Shown here one piece after another: positions 1 to 10,637 of a DNA stretch of 64,000 bases. The notes beneath the pieces are model-generated. The model did no database searches and was not told the origin of the DNA. It saw only the letters and a list, made by a program, of their open reading frames with translations. Made by a program: the position numbers and the translations under genes. This stretch comes from Apiotrichum sp. Y4204. Its lineage: Eukaryota; Basidiomycota; Tremellomycetes; Trichosporonales; Trichosporonaceae. The first letter of the stretch is position 1, and every line of letters starts with the position of its first letter. Location: the NCBI GenBank assembly GCA_025531455.1, contig JAMYHL010000043.1, positions 124,001 to 188,000 on the forward strand, given 5' to 3'.

Positions 1-617
1 AGTGTGCGGCCTCTTCGTACTCCTGATTCGAAGCGGTGGTGGGCTGGGACGGCCGCCGGCGTGGGGGACGACACGGCTGCTGTGCTGTCGACGTGTCAGG
101 AATGTCAGTAAACCGTCAATGTCTCATGACTGGCCAGGTTGCTGTGAGGAGTGAGCAGTGTCATGAAAGCAACAAGTGAAGCAGGAGAAGGCAATGGTAT
201 GGTGGCAATGCCTATCCTATTCTCATGAGCTCATCGAAGTCCATCAACGGCACGGATCCCCGACGTTTGATTCCCGACAGACATGTACAGACAATGACAA
301 AGTCTGACGGGTCTTCTGAATGCGCAGGTCAGTCCTGAGATCCTGAAGAGAGCCCTGGCACTCTCACAAGCACATCACGCGCTGCAGACCATTGGGTGCC
401 ATTGTGTACTGGGAAATGCATGTGTCGGAATTCACAATATCTATGTACACAGTCTTGAGTCTCGTCGGGAGCGCGCTGTCGGAACAGGAACGGGTATCAC
501 AGTCTCGGTCGATATATAGCCCCAATGGAAGAGAAACGGGAACGCCTGGAGACAAGCCGTGCAGCCTGGAGCGCCGGCGGGGCGCTCGGGCGCGCGCACG
601 TCCCCAACATCGGATGT
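1..617. other. intergenic, 3' flank of WW/glycine-zipper gene
   Basis: No coding region could be supported here. It lies downstream of the minus-strand gene that stops at 618. Open frames on both strands are short, lack ATG starts or mirror one another. Confidence 0.6.
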
Positions 618-1555
618 TTACCAGCGGCCGCCAAAGTTGTTCTGCTGGAGGAACGGAGGCGGGCCCATGCTGTGGCTGTACTTGTTCTTCTTCTTGTTCT
701 GACTGTCAGCGAATGTCATATGTGGCTGCATTGGCAAAGCCGCGTTGGTACACACCTTGAGAAGATGCTCGATGAGCACGGCGCCACCGGCACCGATACC
801 GCCGGCCATGAAGTTGCCCGTCTTCTTGCCCATGAACTTGTTGAGAAGCATACCAGCCGCGGCACCACCGACGGCGGTACCGAAACCACGCTCGCCAGGC
901 TGGCCACCACCGGGAGCGCTGTCGTCGGCGACCTGGTAGCCCGGGGCGAGCGCGCGGGTGCCGCCGGACTGCTGGTCCGCGGCGATCTGCTCAGGCGCGA
1001 CCTGGCCGGGGGCGAGGGACGGGTGGGTCCACGAAGTAGTCGGGGGGTTGGTCGTGGGGTTCACCTGTGGAACTGTCAGCATTGGCCGAGGGGGGTAGGT
1101 GGATGCGGGATGCGCTGTACGTCGCGGCCGGGCGCCCATGACGGTATCCATTTCGAGTTTGAAAGCATACTCACGTAGTAGACACACTGGTACTGCTCGT
1201 CGTACTGGCGGATCCAGGGCTGGGGGAGGTCCTCGTGAAGCGCCTTCTCGTCGTCGTCCTGGTAGCCAGAGTTGAACGAGGGCGGGCCGGAGGGCGGGCC
1301 GCCGAACTGCTGCTGGCCGTAGCCCTGGTTCTGCCCGTACTGGTTCTGCTGGCCGTACTGGTCGCCGCCGTACTGGGGCTGACCGTACTGGTTCTGCTGA
1401 CCGTACTGGTTCTGCTGGCCATACTGGTTCTGCTGGCCGTACTGGTCGCCACCGTACGAGGGCTGGCCGTACTGCTGCTGGGGCTGCTGCCACTGGTTGT
1501 TGTTGTTGTAGTCCTGGCCGTAGCCGCCGCCGCCGTACTGGTTGTTGAAAGCCAT
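618..1555 (-). CDS. WW-domain protein with glycine-zipper membrane segment
   Basis: Exons 1555-1175, 1064-754 and 702-618 (258 aa). The N-terminal third is a Gly/Gln/Tyr/Asn-rich low-complexity tract with repeated GQQNQY-type units. A WW domain follows (LP..W, YY, NP.T..T.W..P), interrupted by intron 1 after the YY pair. Near the C-terminus a glycine-zipper hairpin (G..VGG.AAG then AGGIGAGG) resembles the Rickettsia 17-kDa/glycine-zipper 2TM family, and a basic tail ends GGRW. WW domains bind Pro-rich/PPxY ligands, and glycine zippers pack in membranes or oligomerise, so a membrane-tethered adaptor is inferred. Intron 1 (1065-1174) is canonical. Intron 2 (703-753) is 51 nt, in frame, with a good branch/3' site (gctgacag) but a GTGTAC donor, so it may be retained; retention adds 17 residues. 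The start is the ATG at 1555. The cellular role is not recognised. Confidence 0.85.
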
Positions 1556-3267
1556 GGTGATTGGGAGTGTGGGTGGAGATAGATGTGGTGCGATGAGAAG
1601 AGGTGTGAGGATGGGGATAGGGGTATGGGTACGATTGCTTATGTACTTGAGAGCAGGGGAGTGTCAGCAACAGCAACAAGGAATGACACGTTCGTGTCTG
1701 CAAAGGCGATGCGGGGGAGAGAGCACCAAGCGCGCAGAAGCTTCGTTGCGGGAACTCGGCAGCTGTACCTGGCTGTGTTTCATCGCATTTCGCTCCCACA
1801 ACTGGAGCACTTGCAGTTGTAGCGCATTTACAACAGTCCCGAGGCGTACCAAGCCTTGGTATTCAGTTTGCCCAGAGGCGCGGCAATCGCGGCAAAGGGC
1901 AGTGTGGGCACACGCCACCGTCATCTTGTGGCGTTGCGCTGTATGAGCCGTGCTGCGGTGATGATGATCCTACTCAATCATAATCTAGAGTTCATCGCCA
2001 TTCCCACTCACTCAACACTCCGGCCACAGGGGCGGTGCTTACCCTCGGCTGCCCGGGCTCGCGCGTCCCGGCTGCCCCGGCTAATTTCGGAGATTGCTCC
2101 GACCTCCCTGCCCGGCACTGTCGGCTCACGGCTTATCGGTGTTCGCTGGCCGGCTAAACCACTTTGTTAATCCTTCTCAATTTAACCACGCAAGGAAGGA
2201 AGCTCATTAGAGTTCTCTTCACGTGCAGATCACGCTAATCTCACGCCAGAACCGTCGAACCGTCGATCTCTGTCCCTGATCATCCTCTCAGGTCTCGACC
2301 ATTTCCCTCAAAGCGCAGCAGATAACTCATAATCTATCCTGTGCGACAAACAATCACGACAATCATGACATCATTAGCACCGCAGCCTTTGGCCCTGCCA
2401 ATCCATGCCGATCTGTAAAGCCCTCCGAGGCTGGTGCGTTTTTAGTGGGGGCGCAGCACAGCTTACGGCCCGTATTCCCTGGCCGAAGAGATCGACACCT
2501 CGATTGTCTGTTTCGCTTTCTGTCTGTCATGTTCCACGCCTTCCATCTGTTTCTGGCGTCCTTTTACTCTTCTCATCACTGTACACTGCATTCCACTGCA
2601 CTGCCATGATGGCGCGACGCGTCGACATCTCCTATCATCGCCAGGACTGTACCATCGACGCGTTGGCGATCACACTTGCGGTACCGTTCAGGCGTCTGCG
2701 AGCGCGGCCCAGGCCCACGCTTGGCACATGGCTGGCGCCTACTTACGCCAAAGGCCAAAGGGCAACAGAGTCAGTTCAGTGACATTGCTAACTACCAGAC
2801 TCACCGGTGTGGGGCGCTCCCAGCCGCCGAATGTCAGTGTGAACAAACTCATGTGTGGCGTCGCGAGACTGACCTGGGTGATAATTCGATGCCCCTGCAA
2901 ATCGGGAATCAGAACGCCAAGGTATGAGTGCAATGCTCAATTCTACTGGGACCGGACGTCGAAGTTTCGATCAACCAGCCCTGTTCCTCCGTTGCAGCTT
3001 AACGCAATCAAGCCTATTGCGATCAAGCCTGCACTTCCCGTGTCTCATTCAAGCGTCGTCATCATACCTGGCACGGGACACAGCGGTGAAGTTGCCGTCT
3101 AGGGCACATGATTGTCCCAGGCTGGGGCAGAGTTCTCATCCGGGTCCGAGGGCTGGGGTGACGCAGGATACATTCCAAGCCGACACACTCCCGACAAACG
3201 CTATCAGTCAGAATTACAGATCTTCACAATGTCCATTTCAGAGTCCGTTTTTCAACCGTTGGCAAAA
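1556..3267. other. intergenic, upstream region of WW/glycine-zipper gene
   Basis: 1.7 kb without a supportable gene. The part next to 1555 is the promoter and leader of the minus-strand WW gene; the other end is the 3' flank of the lectin gene. Open frames are short and unlike any family known to me. Confidence 0.55.
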
Positions 3268-3967
3268 CTAGCCGTGCTGCTGGGACGTCCACATCTGGTT
3301 GATGTCCTTGGCATTGCAGCGCGCCAGCGCGGTGCTAAACTTCTGGGTGGTCGCGTCTTGGGGGCCGGCACGGGCGCACAGCTGCGTATGGCCCCGGCTG
3401 GGGCTGGCGACCTCGAGGAGCGCGTCGCGGAGGAAGTTGTCGCTGCGCCCGAACCACTGGGTCCTCAACATCTCCCAGATCCATGGCGAGCACCTGCGCA
3501 GCCTTAACGGCCGGCCAATGTGCGGATCAACTGTCGTCAGCGGGCAAGCTCGGCTGCTGCCAACACTCACAGCCGGCATCGAGGCACATATTCGTGCCGG
3601 CCAGTCGCATGAGTCCGCCATTTACTGGCGGGCTGATCCAACCGGGGAAGTCGGAGGGACACGCGGATCTGACTGTTAGTTGCACTCTGCGGGGAATTAC
3701 GGATGAAGCTGGCTGGGTAGGGATGATGTACGGTATATTCCGGCAGAGAGAGCACGGCCTGATTTGTACTCCACTCGACACTCACACGATGACGGGCGAA
3801 CCAGCAGTGCGGTTCTCGGCGTTGAGGCAGAGGAAGCTACCTGAGAAGGTATAAAACTGGATGCCTTTCGCGATGGGCGGCGAGACGGCGTTGTTGTCGA
3901 CGGGTGAGGCGTGGACGAGGTGGACGGCCGCGAGGAGCAGCGCGAGAGCTACGGTGAGGAACTGCAT
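3268..3967 (-). CDS. secreted ricin-B-type beta-trefoil lectin-like protein
   Basis: Exons 3967-3786, 3686-3571 and 3530-3268 (186 aa). An Ala/Leu-rich signal peptide (about residues 1-20, ending HASP) precedes a beta-trefoil-like region. It carries the repeated strand pattern of ricin-B (CBM13) lectins: IQFYTFSGSFLCLNAENR, then LMRLAGTNMCLDAG followed by PLRLRRC and a late W. The family usually binds galactose or GalNAc residues; secretion to the wall or medium is inferred. The introns are 99 and 40 nt with GTGAGT donors. The start is the ATG immediately before the hydrophobic stretch; upstream in-frame codons are not ATG. The third lobe is divergent (FSTALARCNAKDINQMW), with no clean QxW in every repeat, so sugar binding is uncertain. 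Confidence 0.75.
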
Positions 3968-4692
3968 GGCTGTTGTGTGAAGATTCACAAAGAACAGAAG
4001 GGCGTCAGACCTCTCTTCATGAGCTTATGTAGCGTTGCTGTTTGGCGGTTCTCGCTCTCACGCTGCCAGAACTCTTGAGTTCGAAAGATCAGAGAAAAGC
4101 TCGGAGGTGAGGTCAGCTGCACATTTTCCGATAAGCTCTTCCCAGCATCACAACCGCCACACGAAGCAAGAGGGAACCACCCGGATGGTTCCACTTAACG
4201 TTAACGGACGGATCCGGGTCGATCACTCACACGGGGTATGCTATCATGCACATGACTTTTGCCCCTGCTCGAGATCTTGAGATCTTGGCATACCAGACAC
4301 GCGGCATCATTGCGAGCGGAAAGAAGCGCCGACGGAACGTTCTCCCATCCATTCTGTGAGTGCGCCATGTTGTACCACGCCGCACACATACTGTAACTGC
4401 GAGTTATGCCGCGGAAGACATGGCTGTGCGGGGATCTCGGCACCGTGATGAGGTTCCGAGGATCGTGGTTGAAGGAGGACGGGAGTATCGCCGGACGGCA
4501 GCGAGGTCACGGGTTAGGATGATTGTGTGGGAGCCGGGATGACAATGGCGATCCGAAGTAAGTTATGACGAGTGCGGGTGTGCCTAAGATTCGCCACATC
4601 CAACATCTCCAACGGACTGGTCGACACAACCTGAGTTTTACATTTACTCAATAACGCAAAGTATACTTAACATGTCAGACGAATCCCTCTCT
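3968..4692. other. intergenic between lectin and PPxY gene
   Basis: 725 bases with no supported gene. It holds the promoter of the minus-strand lectin and the 3' flank of the minus-strand PPxY gene. Confidence 0.55.
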
Positions 4693-5495
4693 TCATCGCT
4701 TCTCCCCCATCGACTTCTTCTTCATAGAGTTGACGGCGTTGTCAATCCCGCGATCGCTGAGCCAGTCGACGCGCGCCGCAAGCGCCTGGGCCGAACGCCC
4801 CTGTCCGCCGCGCACCATGCTGTCGCGCACCGAGCTGCCATTAGCGAAGAACATTAACTATGACCGGTCATTGTAGCTCACCATACCATCAGCGCTGGAC
4901 CGGCCACTGCGTGCACTAGCGTGCTTGCGATGCCACCAATGGGACCGTCTAACATCAGAACGGAAGGCCTTGCACGGACTAACACTTGCCGGAGCTGGAA
5001 CTCGATCCGTAGGGCGCCGGTGGAGCCGGCTGGTTAGGGGCATTGGACGGACTGGCAAGCCCTGCCGTACGGTGGGAAGGAGGAAGACCCGCTCGAGGCT
5101 GGTACGCCTGTCTCCACTCGACTTGGGCCTCTGGAGGTGTACGCGGTGGCGGGGGCTGCTCAGGAGCATCGTAGTAGAGATGTGGCGCAGTTGTCGCAGG
5201 ATAGAATTGTGGCTGCGTTGTCGTCGGATGCTCGTAGTGCTCATAGTTGTACCTCTCCTGGAGAGCATACTTTCCGTCGACGCTACGGAGGCTACGCGTT
5301 TCTTTCTCGCGCTGCGGCCGCGAGGCTCCGGCGGTCTGGAGCTCGGTCTCCACGGCTGCAAGCTCAGCTTGGAGACGTGCCCGGCGAGCCATTGGGGCTG
5401 AGGTTAGGTCAATCCTGCGTCCAGTACTCACACTCTGCGGCCATTTCGTACGACGGCGGAGCGTCCTTGTAGTCTGTGTCCATCTTGGAATCCAT
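4693..5495 (-). CDS. uncharacterised Pro-rich protein with N-terminal PPxY motif
   Basis: Exons 5495-5432, 5397-4986 and 4834-4693 (205 aa). No family is recognised. Residues 13-16 read PPSY, a consensus ligand for WW domains such as those of Nedd4/Rsp5-class ligases. Residues about 23-45 form a short Ala/Glu/Leu-rich amphipathic helix (ARRARLQAELAAVETEL). The middle is Pro/Tyr/Gln-rich and disordered, and the C-terminus is basic (MKKKSMGEKR). Intron 1 (5398-5431) is 34 nt and canonical. The last junction (GGCAA|gtgtta ... aatggcag) is my best frame-consistent choice but has a weak donor. Without it the protein ends at 4979 after a poly-Ser tract. A role as adaptor or ubiquitination substrate is inference only. 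Confidence 0.6.
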
Positions 5496-5969
5496 GGTTG
5501 TGCTCAAGTCGTCAATGGGTGGGTTAGGTAGCGGGGGTGGGGGTGAGAGCGCGCCGTTCACCTAGCCTTATGTATCACCTTGGCCGCATCTTGGCGGTTC
5601 AACCACACTACTCATCGCTATCACTTTTACTTCACGTTCAGAATCAACCCATGAGTCAACGGTGACGAAAGCATTCCGCTGAGCCAGTCCCACTAGAGGC
5701 TATCTATGGCCCTGTGGCCGTGTCTCATGAATGCGCAGGGGTCCAAGGGCATAACCGTGTGACGGTCGAAGTGGTTCGACGTCGATGCTGTGGGAACCGA
5801 TATCGGAACCGACAATTGTGCCTGGCTTGACAATGGTGCGGTATTCTTAGACACCGACGCCGAGGCGGTACAGTACGCTAAACTCTGCATCTGCCATGGT
5901 TCCACACGTGCTGCCTCACGGTGCGGCCGATGCTGTACAACTGATGCATCCCGCATCGGTATGTGCTGC
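5496..5969. other. intergenic between PPxY gene and GPM1
   Basis: 474 bases: promoter of the minus-strand PPxY gene and 3' flank of phosphoglycerate mutase. No gene seen. Confidence 0.6.
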
Positions 5970-6728
5970 CTACTTCTTCCCTTGATTCTTGACGCGTTCA
6001 ATCTCGGCCTTGGCCGCCTCGGGGTCGAGATACTTTCCGCCCTTGACTTTGGGCTTGAAGTCTGCGCCGAGCTCGTACACGAGGGGAATGCCAGTCGGGA
6101 TATTGAGGTGCGGGATCTCCTCGTCGGAGATGTCGTCGAGGTGCTTGACGAGCGCGCGCAGGCTGTTCCCGTGCGCCGCGACGAGCACATTGTGGCCTCT
6201 CTGGAGATCTGGAATGATCGCGTCGTAGTAGTACGGAATCAGGCGCGCGACCACATCCTTGAGGCACTCGGTGGCGGGGCGCAGCTCGGGCGGCAGGTCG
6301 GCGTACTGCGCTTCGTGGAACTGGGAATACTCGGAATCGCGATCAATCGGCGGCGGCGGCGTATCGTACGACCGGCGCCAGGTGTTGAACTGCTCCTCGC
6401 CGTACTTTTCCAGCGTCTCGGGCTTGCTCTTCCCTTGCAGCGCGCCATAGTGCCGCTCGTCGAGGCGCCACGACCGGCGTACCGGGATCCATTGGCGGTT
6501 TGCGCTGTCGAGCGCAATGTTCGCGGTGTGGATCGCGCGCTGCTGCACCGACGTGTGTACTACGCTTGGCGGGTCATCACGCATCAGCTCGCCGGCGCGC
6601 TTCGCCTGTTCCCGACCCTTCTCCGTCAGGTCGACGTCCACCCAGCCGGTGAACAGGTTCTTGGCGTTCCACTCGCTCTCGCCGTGCCGGAGGAGGATAA
6701 GGCGGTATGGGGGAGTAGCTGGCGCCAT
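5970..6728 (-). CDS. GPM1: 2,3-bisphosphoglycerate-dependent phosphoglycerate mutase
   Basis: Intronless, 252 aa, the usual size for cofactor-dependent mutase. It interconverts 3- and 2-phosphoglycerate in cytosolic glycolysis and gluconeogenesis. The phospho-acceptor histidine lies in LRHGESEWN (His15), followed by [15 protein letters not shown]. The catalytic acidic motif is [10 protein letters not shown], and the second catalytic histidine is His186 in [15 protein letters not shown]. The C-terminal GIPLVYEL is typical. The start is the ATG at 6728; an in-frame extension upstream (to 6773) begins with a non-ATG codon. The reading frame is complete and the active site intact. Confidence 0.97.
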   Translation of the reverse strand: MAPATPPYRLILLRHGESEWNAKNLFTGWVDVDLTEKGREQAKRAGELMRDDPPSVVHTSVQQRAIHTANIALDSANRQWIPVRRSWRLDERHYGALQGKSKPETLEKYGEEQFNTWRRSYDTPPPPIDRDSEYSQFHEAQYADLPPELRPATECLKDVVARLIPYYYDAIIPDLQRGHNVLVAAHGNSLRALVKHLDDISDEEIPHLNIPTGIPLVYELGADFKPKVKGGKYLDPEAAKAEIERVKNQGKK

Positions 6729-7358
6729 TTTCGGAAGCTGAGATCGTGATTGACGTGGTTTGAGTGCTTGCAAACGTGAGAGTTGCAGGTTGCTGCTCGG
6801 GATGACGGGAAGACAGACAACAGCAACGGCAGTGGAATGCTGCGAGGACGTGAGGACCTTCCCATATAAACGTGGGTGACGTCATTCACAATATTGCCAG
6901 AGTGCTTACCACACTCAGAATAGAACACAAGTACACAATAGTCATGGCAACGTATGTCACAGGGATCAGAATTGACAGACCAGAATCGAATGCTAGGAGA
7001 TCAAAGAGAGGGTTTAGAACTGTGCTGGGGCGGTCATGAGACGGGACAACCATATACTCCCCTCCGGGGGCTGCGAAAGTTTGTGGCACCTGATTGTGGC
7101 AGGTGAGGAATCACACGGCCTTGCCATGATGTTGCTTACAGAGACAGTCACAGGCTCAGTCAAAGATCCTTACACTGGGCCGGAGTGTTCTTGATGTACT
7201 GTACATGTATGGATGAACTGTTCTCCCAGCTTCGAGATGCATAGGTGAAGAACTGATGGCGACGCGCTGTGTGACTGTTCAATCTTACATTCGAGCCGAC
7301 ACTGACTTCCGAACTTCTGATTACGTTCCCATCGTTCCTTTCTCTTCCAACTAAGATA
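6729..7358. other. intergenic, GPM1 promoter
   Basis: 630 bases between GPM1 and the 3' end of the MFS gene. A TATA-like TTATATG on the minus strand sits near 6864, about 135 bases above the GPM1 start. No gene seen. Confidence 0.6.
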
Positions 7359-9163
7359 TCACAAAGTGAACCGGTATTGGGCTTCCACCTGCACCTTCGT
7401 AGGTCCGTTTGTGCCAAGGTCCTCGTCATTGTCGAGCTTTCTGTTAAGACGCTTGAGGTACCACCTCGTCGTGAGGGTAAGAATGATGACAACGACCGAG
7501 GCGCCGAGGTTCACCGCAAACGCCAAGATATAGCGGGGGGGAAAGTAGAGATACGAAGTGAAGACGTTAGCGCTGTTGCCTACAGAATTGATCATGGCAA
7601 TAGCAATCGCGCGCTTGATGTCTGGTCCGACGATGGAGGTCGAGATCCACGAGAGGAGAACGATTGTGGCCGCGTAAAACGAGCCAGGCATGAGCATCAT
7701 TGCAAAGTATCGCGCGGCAATGTTCGTCGTCGACAGCGCGATAATGTTGGCGATGATTGTGACGCTGAATGCGCCGATGATGTGGTACGAACGGTCACGG
7801 CAGCGGTCAGAGCTCCAACCGACCAAGTTGATTGCCAAGATACACAGGAGGTAGGGTGGGGCCGTGATGCAGAGCGTGATTGTGCGATTGAAGCCAAGAC
7901 CTTGGACGACCTGAGGTAAGCGGAGAATAGAATGGCAGCTCGTCACTCACAATGGGGAAAAAGTTGGTGACAGCTGCAGCAACCCATGCGGCGAAGATGG
8001 TCGACGCGAGGAGGTAGACCTTGGGCTGCGGGATCAGCGTCATCACTCCACTTTTGGGTACTCTACTCACGTCCGTTAGTGCTAGCATAAATGCCTCCCG
8101 GGTGGACATCTCTTTCGTGCCGTCCTGTGTACCGCGGTCGATCTGGAGGCGGAACAGTAGGCGGTCCCGCTCAATGTTCGTCAGCCAGCGCATGGTTGCC
8201 GGCTTATTGGGGATGTACAAGGCAAAGATGATCGCACAGCCGACGGTCAATGCGCCTGTTGTTAGTACGACGTGGGGATGCCCTCAGCTTGGAAGCGCTA
8301 GCGTGGCTCACCCTCAACGATCTGATGTAAGCTTCATTGATCAGAGCTCACATGTCCAATCCATAAGACTCACAAACAGCCATCTCCACCCTTCAAGACC
8401 ATGTGCGCCGTCGAGCTGGAGACACGCAAGGGCAAACAGGCCGCCAAACGCGTTCCCTATTTGACTGCCTGAATAGAGGAGTGCGGTGCGGAAAGCGAGC
8501 TGCTTGCGGGTGTAGAACAGGGAGAGGAGGTACACGGCACCAGGGAAGAAGGCGGCCTCGGTGATACCCAGCATCAGACGGCAGACGACCAGTCCTGTGT
8601 AGCTCTGCACCGCGCCTGTACAGGCTGAGACTGCGCCCCATGCCGCGCACCACGCGCAGATGTATACTCCTGGCTTGGAGAGGCGCCCCGCCATCATATT
8701 GGACGGGATCTGCAGCGAGACTGGCGTGAGTTGTTATGCTGCCCTGCGACGTACTGTAACCCGCAAAAAGGACGGCGACACAGGTCTGGAAGTCCTGCGT
8801 GCTCATGTTCAGGTCGGTGGTCAGCCCGCCAATCTTGGCGGTTGAGATGTCTTGGCGTGAGCACATGTCGAGGCTAGTCCCGATCGCATCTGTATGGCAA
8901 TGGCGACTCACTCTGCCGGTCTGGAGTCAGTGGTCAAGTCTGTATTACAGCGTACCAATGTAGTTTAGGACATAGAGGGCCGTGAGGGTTGGTACGAGGA
9001 GGATATCAATCTTGCGCGTCGCCCGCTTGTCGATTGCGTCGATTTCAGCCTCAGACAGCCCCACCAGGCTCGGAGGCAGGCTGACCGCCAGGTGCCGGTC
9101 GATGCCGTCGTCCACTGGCTTGATATCAATGTGCTCGATTGAGCCCTTGTCGCTGCCATTCAT
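7359..9163 (-). CDS. MFS transporter, allantoate permease (Dal5/ACS) family
   Basis: Eight exons: 9163-8956, 8920-8912, 8850-8755, 8720-8374, 8321-8312, 8255-8071, 8025-7951 and 7910-7359 (493 aa). This is an anion:cation symporter-type MFS permease; relatives carry allantoate, pantothenate, biotin, nicotinate or dipeptides into the cell. The family signature DRxNI.NA.I.GL appears as DRQNISTAKIGGL only if a 9-nt micro-exon (8912-8920) is included. The later WLFIVEGALT motif likewise needs a 10-nt micro-exon (8312-8321). Other hallmarks are GITEAAFFPGAVYLLSLFYTRKQ, LLYSGSQIGNAFGGL and IPQPKVY-to-NFFP in the second half. Introns are 34-61 nt, all with consensus ends. Twelve membrane helices are expected for the family. 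The substrate cannot be told from sequence. The next gene upstream diverges from it. Confidence 0.9.
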
Positions 9164-10637
9164 TGTGTTTGTCACAGGTGGAGACAGTCAGAGGCATGCC
9201 CTGCTGGTCATATTAAGTATCTTGTGAATCCCACTAAAGTTGGCGGCCATCTGCGATCCCCAACTGCCCAACAACAGCTGTGCTTGTCACAACACATGTG
9301 GGCATCTTCGGAACAGCTGTCAACTGACGACGCACTCGTTCGGCACTCGGTATCTGGCGGGACATCTACACCGAGCTCCGAGCTCGGCATCTTAACTAAC
9401 CCACGCCAGGAACACTGCAAGTTGAGTGTGAGTGAGTTGAAGGCACAGATCGAAAAGCGTGGGATGTGGGGTCTGGGGCACCGTGTGCAGCTGATGTCAT
9501 GGCGTATATCGCGTATATCGCGAATACCGTATTGGACGTGCTGTCAGCTGACTATCGTGGCGCTGACTCGAACCAGCTCGTGTAAACCCCGCATCCACTC
9601 CGGCCAGAATTGATCGCAGGCTGACAGCCTTGATCCGCTGGACCGATTCGGTTGAGATGAGAAGTGCAACACAGGCCATCACCACAACCATTGTCGACAT
9701 AAGGGACGTCCAGGATGACAACCTCATTGAGGTGACTGGCCTGCTACTCACGTTGCACCCCTCTCCCAATCACATATCTACTGACGGCATTCGTGTTGGG
9801 GCAGGCGAGTGGAATCACAATGTTAGTGAGCCTCACAACTCGCTGTGTCTTTAGCCTTGATTGATGTTAGCAGTATCAGATGTCGAGCTTTCGGGTGATG
9901 ACAGCAAGCATCGCAACACTCAGCTGGAGACAGTGAGGCTCGCAACGGACTCGATGAGAAATGTCTTTCAAATAGCATAGCTAGCTCTGTTGCCGATTCG
10001 GAATTCCTTACAGCTCCGGACGCGAAAGAGCGGAAATGTGGCGCCAGCAGCAGAGGGGCGGGAAACTGAGACCGTGCTACACTCCTAGCTCCATTGTTAT
10101 AAACCATGTCCTAACCGGAGACAATGGGCCGTGTATGTACCGCCGGCAAGGCATGAGCGCGATCCCTGGCAGAATTGTTGTTGGTCTCACGTGTGACCAA
10201 GGCCCGTCGGTGGATGGGTAGCAGCGTAGCCGGTTGTGTGTATGCGCCAGTACACAGTTCCAGTGAGGTGCTTGTCAGTCTCGCCTCTATCACGATCGTC
10301 TCGTGTTCTTTCCTCAGCCGTTATGTAGCAGTCGCCTGAGGCTCTTGTGGATAAAGAACATGCAACCTGATCATGATCCGTGCATTGCTGCATCTATGTT
10401 GAATCAAGAGTGGTGCCCCGCCATCCCCCCGCGCTGAGCGCTGATCATTCCCAGGGCACAGTCCAACATTCCAGCCACCGCTTGTTTTCCTTACCGGGCG
10501 ATCTATCCGGCTATCCGGGTAACCAGGATGACTGGACCACAACTCACCCACACCAAAGGTCACACTCTCCACGTAACCCTGTATCTCACTCTTCCTTTTT
10601 CTCTTTCTCATCATCATCCATTCCATCAACACCCACC
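9164..10637. promoter_or_regulatory. divergent promoter region, MFS permease / acyl-CoA oxidase
   Basis: 1.47 kb between two genes reading outward. The oxidase leader is strongly pyrimidine-rich (10575-10635, CT runs), and its ATG sits in CACCATG. A short direct repeat GCGTATATC occurs twice near 9502-9520. No coding region is supported. Confidence 0.55.
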
